64,000 nucleotides of DNA from Comamonadaceae bacterium 2PF (lineage in GTDB: Bacteria; Pseudomonadota; Gammaproteobacteria; Burkholderiales; Burkholderiaceae_C), in assembly GCA_005502875.1 (NCBI GenBank), contig SCMV01000003.1, positions 1 through 64,000 on the forward strand, in the 5' to 3' direction. The position numbers and the translations under genes are program-made. Within the stretch, counting starts at the first letter, position 1. Every line of letters begins with the position of its first letter. The notes below the pieces were generated by a model. That model made no database searches and was not told the origin of the DNA. It was given only the letters and a program-made list of their open reading frames with translations. This document shows, piece after piece, positions 57,619 to 64,000 of this stretch.

Positions 57619-58539
57619 ATGGCTGGCCTGCCCCTGCTCAACCGACGCCCCGGCTGGATGAAAGGCGCGACCGCGCTGACCACCCGCTGGCTGGAGTCCA
57701 CCCTCGAGGTCGCCCGCTGGGAGAACATGCGCCGGGCCGGGCGCCGCTGGGGCTGGTGGGGCGCGGGCCTGGGTGCCATGCTGGGCCTGATCGCCTATGC
57801 CCCCGCGCCCTGGTTGGCCAAGGCCGTGGTGTCGGCCTCGGATGGGCGCCTGCTGCTCGCCGACGCCAAGGGCACCATCTGGCGCGGAGATGCCGTGGCC
57901 GTGCTCACGGGCGGGCCCGGCAGCCGCGATGCGCGGGCCTTGCCTGGGCGCCTGAACTGGTCGATGCGACTGGGGCTGCAAGGCGTCTCCCTGGTCCTGC
58001 AACAAGACTGCTGCATCCAGACGCCGCTGGTGCTGCTGGTGCAGCCGGCCTGGTCGGGCGCCACGGTGCGCGTGGCCACGCAAGCCCAGCCTGGGCTGCC
58101 TGTTCAAACCGCTGGCGAGATCGGCCACTGGCCGGCCGCCTGGCTCGGTGGCCTCGGCACGCCCTGGAACACCTTGCAACTCAGTGGCGTGCTGCGCGTG
58201 AGCACCCGTGACCTCAGCTTTTCCTGGACCCAAGGCCGCTTGCGCGTGCAGGGGCAGGCCGAGGTCGCGCTCGACAACGTTGCCTCGCGCATCACCACGC
58301 TGGACCGCCTGGGCTCGTACCGGCTGGACGTGGTCGGTGACGCCGAAGGACAGGTTCAACTCAACCTGGGCACCCTCGATGGGGCCCTCAGCCTGACGGG
58401 CAACGGTGGTGTCACGCCTTCTGGCGTGCGCTTCCGTGGCGAAGCCCGTGCCAGCGAAGCCAGCCAAGGCGCGCTGGACAACCTCCTGAACATCATCGGG
58501 CGTCGCCAAGGCGAGCGCTCCGTCATTTCGATCGGATAA
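57619..58539 (+). CDS. gspN: Type II secretion system protein GspN
   Basis: A 306-residue protein with one membrane segment (about 48-70) and a periplasmic beta-rich domain typical of GspN/T2SSN (SDGRLLLADAKGTIWRGDA; QGRLRVQGQAEV; GDAEGQVQLNLGTLDGALSLTGNG). Present only in some T2SS, including Burkholderiales, and not essential in many; role unclear. Cys pair DCCIQTP mid-protein. Confidence 0.9.
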   Translation: MAGLPLLNRRPGWMKGATALTTRWLESTLEVARWENMRRAGRRWGWWGAGLGAMLGLIAYAPAPWLAKAVVSASDGRLLLADAKGTIWRGDAVAVLTGGPGSRDARALPGRLNWSMRLGLQGVSLVLQQDCCIQTPLVLLVQPAWSGATVRVATQAQPGLPVQTAGEIGHWPAAWLGGLGTPWNTLQLSGVLRVSTRDLSFSWTQGRLRVQGQAEVALDNVASRITTLDRLGSYRLDVVGDAEGQVQLNLGTLDGALSLTGNGGVTPSGVRFRGEARASEASQGALDNLLNIIGRRQGERSVISIG

Positions 58540-58542
58540 GGC

Positions 58543-60831
58543 ATGAAGACCCATCCCCTGCTCACGCGCTCCCGCGCCACCGCCCTGGTCACGGCCCTTG
58601 CCCTGGCTTTCGGCCCAGGTGGCCTGCTGCCAGGCTTCACGGTGGGCGCGGTCTCAGCGGCCCCCGTCAAAAAAGGCGGTGCCACGGTCACGCTGAACTT
58701 CGTCAACGCCGAGATCGAAGGCGTGGCGCGCGCCATGGCCGTCATCGTCGACAAGCAGATCATGGTCGACCCCCGCGTCAAGGGCGCGATCACGCTCTAC
58801 AGCGATCAACCCCTGACGCCGCGCGAGGCCTACCTGAACTTCCTGGCCGCGCTGCGTGGTCAGGGCTTCAGCGTGGTCGAGGTGGGCAACATGCTCAAGA
58901 TCGTGCCCGAGGCCGAAGCCAAGCTGCAGACGGGCACCGTCGAGGTCGGCACCGTCAAGCGAGCGGGTGACCAGGTGCTGACCCAGATCTTCCGCCTGCA
59001 ATTCGAGTCGGCGGCCAACATGGTGGGCGTGCTGCGCCCGCTCATCAGCCCCAACAACACCATCAACGCCAACCCGGGCAGCAACACCCTGGTGGTGACC
59101 GACTACGCCGACAACCTGCAGCGCATCAGCCAGATGATCGCGGCGATGGACGTGCCCTCGACCACGGACATGGAGGCGATCCCGCTGCAGCACGCCATCG
59201 CGGTGGACATCGCGCCCATGGTGCAAAAGCTGATCGATGGCGGTGGCACGGCGGGTGCGCCCGGCGGCGCGGCCGCTGGTGGCGCGGTGGTGATGGCCGA
59301 TGCCCGCACCAACACGCTGATGGTGCGCGCGCAAAACGCAGCCCGCCTGAGCCTGGTGCGCAGCGTCATCCAGCGCCTGGACCGACCGGGCACGGCTGGC
59401 GTCGGTGGCAGCGGCATCCACGTGGTCTACCTGCGCAACGCCGACGCGGTCAAGCTGGCGCAGGTGCTGCGTGCGGCGTTCGCGTCCGCGGGTGGTGGCT
59501 CGTCTTCAGGCGGCGGCGCCTCGGGCGGCACGCCCACCAGCACGCCCTCCACGCCGACCGCCCAGACCGGCTTGAACACCTCGTCGGGCAGCAGCTCATC
59601 GGGCGGCGCCTCGTCGCAGGCCACGGCCCCGGTGGGTGCCTCGATGCAGCCCTCGACGGGTGGCTTCATCCAGGCCGACCCGAGCTCCAACTCGCTGATC
59701 ATCACGGCCAGCGACGCGCTGTACAAGCAGCTGCGCGCCGTGATCGAGCAGCTCGACGGTCGTCGCGCTCAGATCTACATCGAGGCCATGATCGTCGAGG
59801 TCAGCGAGCAAAAGCTCGCCGAGGTCGGTTTTCAGTGGGCTGCCGGTTCGGGCAACTCCACCCGGGTCGTCGGCGGCACCAGCCTGTCGCAAGGCGGCGT
59901 GCCTGGCCTCTTCAGCCTGATCGCCGACCCCGAGACCGTTGGCGCCGCCGCCACCGGATTGAACGTGGGCATCGCGCGCAGGCTCGCCAGCGGCAAGTAC
60001 AGCCTCGGCGCACTGGCCACCTTCCTGGAGACCAACGCCGACGGCAACGTGCTGTCCAAGCCGAACATGATCGCGCTGGACAACGAAGAAGCCAAGATTG
60101 TCGTGGGCCAGAACGTGCCCTTCGTCACTGGCTCCTACACGAACAACAACTCCAGCTCTGGCTCGGTCAACCCCTTCACCACCGTTGAGCGCAAGGACGT
60201 GGGCCTGACGCTGCGTGTGCGCCCGCAGGTGGGCGAGGGCGGCACGGTGCGCATGACGGTGTTCCAGGAGAACTCGTCGGTGGACGCTTCCAGCCGCACC
60301 AATGCGCAGGGCCTGACCACCAACAAGAGCTCGATCGAGACCACCGTCGTGATCGACAACGGCACGACCCTGGTGCTGGGTGGTTTGCTCAAGGACGAGT
60401 TCAGCAGCGGCACGTCCAAGGTGCCTGGCCTGGGTGACATCCCCTACCTGGGCGAGCTCTTCAAGAGCCGATCGCGATCGCGCAACAAGACCAACCTGAT
60501 GGTCTTCTTGCGTCCGGTGGTCATGCGCGACCAGGATGCCGCCAACTCGGTCACCCTGGATCGCTATGACTTCATGCGGCAAAAGCAAGTCGCTACCCAG
60601 CCAGAATCCAGCGGGGTGCTCGGCTCGGTGAACGCCGCGCCGCTGATGGAACCCCTCAAGCTCAGCAACGAAATGGCACCGCCCTCGGTGCGCCAGCCCC
60701 TGGACGACCCGAACGCCGCCGAGCCGAACCTGGTGCTGCCGCGCGTGCAACCGGTGCCGACGCCCGCGGCGGCGCCCGCTGCCCCGGTGCCAGCCGCTCC
60801 TGCTGCACCCGCCACCTCGGCCCCGCGCTGA
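58543..60831 (+). CDS. gspD: Type II secretion outer-membrane secretin GspD
   Basis: A 762-residue secretin: signal peptide (about 1-39), N0 (TVTLNFVNAEIEGVARAMA), N1-N3 domains and the C-domain (PNMIALDNEEAKIVVGQNVPF, LTLRVRPQVGEGGTVRM, TTVVIDNGTTLVLGGLLKDE, VPGLGDIPYLGELFKSR). N3 carries a Ser/Gly/Thr-rich insertion (about 318-370). The tail is Pro/Ala-rich with no evident pilotin S-domain sequence. It sits late in the operon, between gspN and gspE, unlike the D-E-F-first order of many systems. Confidence 0.97.
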   Translation: MKTHPLLTRSRATALVTALALAFGPGGLLPGFTVGAVSAAPVKKGGATVTLNFVNAEIEGVARAMAVIVDKQIMVDPRVKGAITLYSDQPLTPREAYLNFLAALRGQGFSVVEVGNMLKIVPEAEAKLQTGTVEVGTVKRAGDQVLTQIFRLQFESAANMVGVLRPLISPNNTINANPGSNTLVVTDYADNLQRISQMIAAMDVPSTTDMEAIPLQHAIAVDIAPMVQKLIDGGGTAGAPGGAAAGGAVVMADARTNTLMVRAQNAARLSLVRSVIQRLDRPGTAGVGGSGIHVVYLRNADAVKLAQVLRAAFASAGGGSSSGGGASGGTPTSTPSTPTAQTGLNTSSGSSSSGGASSQATAPVGASMQPSTGGFIQADPSSNSLIITASDALYKQLRAVIEQLDGRRAQIYIEAMIVEVSEQKLAEVGFQWAAGSGNSTRVVGGTSLSQGGVPGLFSLIADPETVGAAATGLNVGIARRLASGKYSLGALATFLETNADGNVLSKPNMIALDNEEAKIVVGQNVPFVTGSYTNNNSSSGSVNPFTTVERKDVGLTLRVRPQVGEGGTVRMTVFQENSSVDASSRTNAQGLTTNKSSIETTVVIDNGTTLVLGGLLKDEFSSGTSKVPGLGDIPYLGELFKSRSRSRNKTNLMVFLRPVVMRDQDAANSVTLDRYDFMRQKQVATQPESSGVLGSVNAAPLMEPLKLSNEMAPPSVRQPLDDPNAAEPNLVLPRVQPVPTPAAAPAAPVPAAPAAPATSAPR

Positions 60832-60851
60832 CCTTTCGGAGCCGCACGACC

Positions 60852-62276
60852 ATGGGCGCCCGCCACCCCCTTCCCTACGCCTTCGCGCGAGCCCACGGCC
60901 TGTTGCTCGAAGCCGATGCCGAGCGATCGACCCTGTGGGCCAGCGTCGGCGTTTCGCCGGCCGCGCTGTCGGAGGTGATGCGCAAGTACGCCATCGACGT
61001 GATCGAGCAGGAGCCCGCCGAGACGCTGTCGCAGCGCATCGCCGCCGCCTATGCCGCCGGTGAAGGCAGCGCCGCCGCCGTGGTGGGCGAGGTCGAAAGC
61101 GCGGTCGACCTCTCGCGCATGCTGCAGGACCTGCCTGCGGTCGAAGACCTGCTGGAGTCGAGCAACGACGCGCCCATCATCCGCATGCTCAACGCGCTGC
61201 TCACGCAGGCCGCGAAAGACGGCGCCTCCGACATCCACATCGAGCCTTACGAGCGCTCTTCGTCGGTGCGCTTTCGCGTCGACGGCACACTGCGCGAGGT
61301 GGTGCAGCCCAACAAGGCCCTGCACGCCGCGCTGATCTCGCGCCTGAAGATCATGGCCGAGCTCGACATTTCTGAAAAGCGCCTGCCGCAAGACGGCCGC
61401 ATCAGCCTGCGCATCGGTGGCCGCGCGGTGGACGTTCGCGTCTCGACCCTGCCATCGGCCCATGGCGAGCGCGCCGTGCTGCGGATCCTGGACAAGGGCG
61501 ACGCCAACAAGTTCACCCTCGAGTCGCTGGGCATGAGCGGTGATTCGCTCGACCGCTTCAAGCGCCTGCTGCGCCAGCCGCACGGCATCGTGCTGGTCAC
61601 CGGCCCCACGGGCTCGGGCAAGACAACGACGCTGTACGCAGGCCTGAGCACGGTCGACGCCGCCACCACCAACGTGCTGACGGTGGAAGACCCGGTCGAA
61701 TACGAGCTGCCCGGCATCGGCCAGACTCAGGTCAACGCCAAGATCGACCTGACCTTCGCCAAGGCCCTGCGCGCCATCCTGCGCCAGGACCCGGACGTCA
61801 TCATGATCGGTGAAATCCGCGACTTCGAAACCGCGCAGATCGCCGTGCAGGCTTCGCTGACCGGTCACTTGGTGCTGGCCACGCTGCACACGAACGACGC
61901 GCCCAGCGCCGTCACCCGCCTGACGGACATGGGCATCGAGCCCTTCCTGCTGTCGTCCTCGCTGCTGGGCGTGCTCGGCCAGCGCCTGGTGCGCAAGCTG
62001 TGCGTGCACTGCAAGCGCCAGGACGACCAGGGCAAGTGGCACCCCGTGGGCTGCCCCGAATGCGGCATGAGCGGCTACAAGGGTCGAACCGGCGTGTACG
62101 AGCTCATGGTGGCCGACGACGAGATCCGCGGCCTCATCCACGAGCAGGCGGCCGAGTCCAAGCTGTTCGAGGTGGCCCAGCTCAGCGGCATGAAGACCAT
62201 GCGCGAAGACGGCGACCGCCTGGTGGCCGAAGGCGTGACCTCGCTCGAAGAGGTCTTGCGCGTCACGCGGGAATGA
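60852..62276 (+). CDS. gspE: Type II secretion ATPase GspE
   Basis: A 474-residue hexameric ATPase. N1E domain to about 100, then DGASDIHIEPYE, Walker A GPTGSGKT (251-258), the Asp box in MIGEIRD and the His box THTNDAP-like segment (ATLHTNDAPSAV). The zinc-binding module has C384, C387, C401 and C404. The C-terminus is normal. Twenty bases after gspD. Confidence 0.97.
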   Translation: MGARHPLPYAFARAHGLLLEADAERSTLWASVGVSPAALSEVMRKYAIDVIEQEPAETLSQRIAAAYAAGEGSAAAVVGEVESAVDLSRMLQDLPAVEDLLESSNDAPIIRMLNALLTQAAKDGASDIHIEPYERSSSVRFRVDGTLREVVQPNKALHAALISRLKIMAELDISEKRLPQDGRISLRIGGRAVDVRVSTLPSAHGERAVLRILDKGDANKFTLESLGMSGDSLDRFKRLLRQPHGIVLVTGPTGSGKTTTLYAGLSTVDAATTNVLTVEDPVEYELPGIGQTQVNAKIDLTFAKALRAILRQDPDVIMIGEIRDFETAQIAVQASLTGHLVLATLHTNDAPSAVTRLTDMGIEPFLLSSSLLGVLGQRLVRKLCVHCKRQDDQGKWHPVGCPECGMSGYKGRTGVYELMVADDEIRGLIHEQAAESKLFEVAQLSGMKTMREDGDRLVAEGVTSLEEVLRVTRE

Positions 62277-62319
62277 CCGCCCGCACGACGGCCCTGACCC
62301 GAGCACCTGAGTAAACGCC

Positions 62320-63540
62320 ATGCCCGCCTTCCGCTTTGAAGCCCTGGACGCCACCGGCAAGACCGTCAACGGACTGGTCGATGCCGACAACCCCAAGGCC
62401 GCGCGCGCTCAGCTGCGCACCCAGCACATGGTGCCGCTCAAGGTTTCGCCGGTGCAGGTGGCCGAGAGCGAGCAGAGCACGTCGACCAAGTTGTTCGCGC
62501 GGCGGGTGTTCAACTCTTCCGAGCTGGCCGTGTGGACGCGTCAGCTCTCGGGCCTGGTGGTGGCCGGCCTGCCGCTCGAGCGCGCGCTGACCGCCCTGGC
62601 CGACGAAGCCGAAGACCCGCGCCAGCGCGAGCTGGTGGCGCACTTGCGTGCCGAGGTCAACGCCGGCTCACCCTTTGCCCGGGCGCTGCTCGGTTCTCCC
62701 CGAGAGTTCGACGAGGTCTATTGCGGCGTGGTGGCCGCGGGCGAGCAAAGCGGCCAGCTCGGCGGCGTGCTCGACAAGCTCGCCAACGACCTCGAAGAGC
62801 AGCAGGCGCTCAAGTCCAAGCTGATCGGGGCCACGCTGTACCCGGCCATCGTGTCGCTGTTCGCGGTGGTCATCGTGGTGGCGCTGCTGGTGTTCGTGGT
62901 GCCGCAGGTGGCGCAGGTGTTCTCCAGCAGCAAGCGGGCGCTGCCCTTCCTCACGCAGTTCATGCTGGGCCTGAGCGCCTTCATGCGCAACTGGGGCTGG
63001 CTGATGATGCTGGGCATCGTGGGCGGGGGCTCCGGTTTGCTGGTGGCGCTGCGCGACGAAGCCTTCCGCCAGAAGTTCGATGCCTTCTGGCTGGAGCTGC
63101 CCATCATCGGGCGCCTCTCCCGGGGCTACAACGCCGCGCGTTTTGCCGGCACGCTGGCCATGCTGGCCGGCTCGGGCGTGCCCATCCTCAAAGCGCTGCA
63201 GGCGGCGGCTGAGACGCTGTCGAACCGCGCCATGCGCGCCGACGCCATGGACGCGCTGGTGCAGGTGCGCGAAGGCGCGCCGCTGGCCTCGGCCATCGCG
63301 GCCAAGAAGCGCTTTCCAGGGCTGTTGTCGATGTTCGCCCGCCTGGGCGAGCAGACCGGCCAGCTGCCGCTGATGCTGCAGCGCGCCGCCGTGCAGCTCT
63401 CGGGTGAGGTGCAGCGGCGAGCGCTGGCGATTGCCACCGTGCTGGAGCCTTTGCTCATCGTCGTGATGGGCCTGGTCGTCATGCTCATCGTGATGTCGGT
63501 GATGCTGCCGATCATGCAGATGAACACCTGGGTGAAGTGA
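62320..63540 (+). CDS. gspF: Type II secretion inner-membrane platform protein GspF
   Basis: A 406-residue protein with two repeated cytoplasmic helical domains and three membrane segments (LYPAIVSLFAVVIVVALLVFVVPQV; WGWLMMLGIVGGGSGLLVAL; the C-terminal LLIVVMGLVVMLIVMSVMLPIM). It starts FRFEALDATGKTVNGLVDA, typical of GspF, and binds GspE. Last gsp gene in the window. Confidence 0.97.
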   Translation: MPAFRFEALDATGKTVNGLVDADNPKAARAQLRTQHMVPLKVSPVQVAESEQSTSTKLFARRVFNSSELAVWTRQLSGLVVAGLPLERALTALADEAEDPRQRELVAHLRAEVNAGSPFARALLGSPREFDEVYCGVVAAGEQSGQLGGVLDKLANDLEEQQALKSKLIGATLYPAIVSLFAVVIVVALLVFVVPQVAQVFSSSKRALPFLTQFMLGLSAFMRNWGWLMMLGIVGGGSGLLVALRDEAFRQKFDAFWLELPIIGRLSRGYNAARFAGTLAMLAGSGVPILKALQAAAETLSNRAMRADAMDALVQVREGAPLASAIAAKKRFPGLLSMFARLGEQTGQLPLMLQRAAVQLSGEVQRRALAIATVLEPLLIVVMGLVVMLIVMSVMLPIMQMNTWVK

Positions 63541-63618
63541 GTCCTGCAGGGGCGCGTGCGCCACGATGTGGAACGTGACGCAAAACCTCTCCCCCGCAGC
63601 TGGGTGTGTTCGGCCTGG

Positions 63619-63652
63619 CGCGATTCATCCATTTGTATCAGTTTGAATCGCG
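63619..63652. promoter_or_regulatory. Inverted repeat upstream of the response regulator
   Basis: CGCGATTCA (63619-63627) and TGAATCGCG (63644-63652) are perfect 9-base arms with a 16-base spacer, ending 14 bases before the ATG. The spacer contains TTTGTATCAG. Arm centres are 25 bases apart, which suits a dimer or tetramer regulator such as the LuxR-type regulator itself. It is too widely looped for a terminator. Confidence 0.5.
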
Positions 63653-63665
63653 TACGATCGAAGCC

Positions 63666-64000
63666 ATGAAGTTGCTGCTGATCGACGACCACCCCCTGTT
63701 CCGCGATGGGCTGAGCCTGCTCATCCAGCATCGCCTTGACCTGGCCGACCACGGCGGCGCCGAGGTGCTCGAGGCCGGCAGCTTGCGTGAAGCCCTGGCG
63801 ACGCTGGCGACGCACCCCGATGTGGACCTGGTGCTGCTCGACCTGGGCCTGGCCGATCGCCAGGGCCTGGGCACGCTCGCCGAGTGGCGTGAGCTGGCGC
63901 CCCAGTTGCCGGTGGTGGTGCTGTCTGCCGACGACCGTCCAGGCACCATCGTGGCGGCCATCGACCAAGGGGCGTCTGGCTTCATCCCCAAGACGGTTGA
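63666..64000 (+). CDS. Response regulator, receiver domain (partial, truncated by the window end)
   Basis: The first 111 residues of a response regulator. The receiver has the acidic pair D7-D8 (LLLIDDHPLF), the phosphoacceptor D59 (LVLLDLGL), S/T near VVVLSADD and K109 (FIPKTV). DDHPLFRDGL is typical of the NarL/LuxR group, so a HTH_LuxR output domain is expected beyond 64000. No kinase is visible. It follows gspF by 125 bases, so a link to T2SS control is only positional. Confidence 0.85.
   Translation, partial: MKLLLIDDHPLFRDGLSLLIQHRLDLADHGGAEVLEAGSLREALATLATHPDVDLVLLDLGLADRQGLGTLAEWRELAPQLPVVVLSADDRPGTIVAAIDQGASGFIPKTV

Overview
The window is about 64 kb of GC-rich chromosomal DNA. Gene content and order (gatCAB divergent from mreBCD-mrdAB, a complete atpIBEFHAGDC operon, coq7, PEP-CTERM proteins, a GspC-divergent type II secretion cluster) suggest a betaproteobacterium of the order Burkholderiales, perhaps near Aquabacterium, Leptothrix or Ideonella. 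That placement is inference from gene content. I saw no insertion sequence, prophage, CRISPR array, tRNA or rRNA. The region reads as core chromosome with several accessory modules.

Layout. 0-0.7 kb: a PEP-CTERM protein. 0.8-5.6 kb: a compact operon of a small DUF2946 protein, a TonB-dependent receptor, an Asp-box (sialidase-fold) protein with a CxCC motif and a TlpA-like thioredoxin, probably for copper acquisition; the DUF2946 frame is a candidate copper-sensing upstream ORF. 5.6-8.9 kb: gatCAB (amidotransferase) on the minus strand. 9.2-15.3 kb: mreB-mreC-mreD-mrdA-mrdB, the elongation machinery. 15.4-28.5 kb: single genes (coq7, osmC-like, rep, a fused PcaC-PcaD, rlpA, a DMT transporter, hemE, a condensation-fold acyltransferase, upp) and a chemosensory trio (secreted Cache protein, MCP, small membrane protein). 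A candidate small RNA lies at 16.65-16.78 kb. 28.6-35.4 kb: a minus-strand operon of two GNAT-like proteins, a GH3-type acyl-adenylating enzyme and a three-part ABC exporter. This is my best candidate for an undescribed biosynthesis-and-export system.

35.8-43.2 kb: the F1Fo ATP synthase operon with a clear promoter and terminator. 43.3-48.4 kb: a tandem array of five paralogous PEP-CTERM exported proteins, most with their own leader and some with their own terminator. 48.5-49.9 kb: an MpaB/Lcp-type haem oxygenase relative. 49.9-51.6 kb: threonine ammonia-lyase with an added Lys/Ala-rich tail. 51.7-63.5 kb: the type II secretion system, gspC divergent from gspGHIJKLMNDEF and without a prepilin peptidase. 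63.7-64 kb: the start of a response regulator, cut by the window end, behind a 9+9 bp inverted repeat.

The envelope theme is strong: rod-shape synthesis, RlpA, TonB uptake, type II secretion, PEP-CTERM sorting and an ABC exporter. The exosortase and the PEP-CTERM carbohydrate locus must lie elsewhere.
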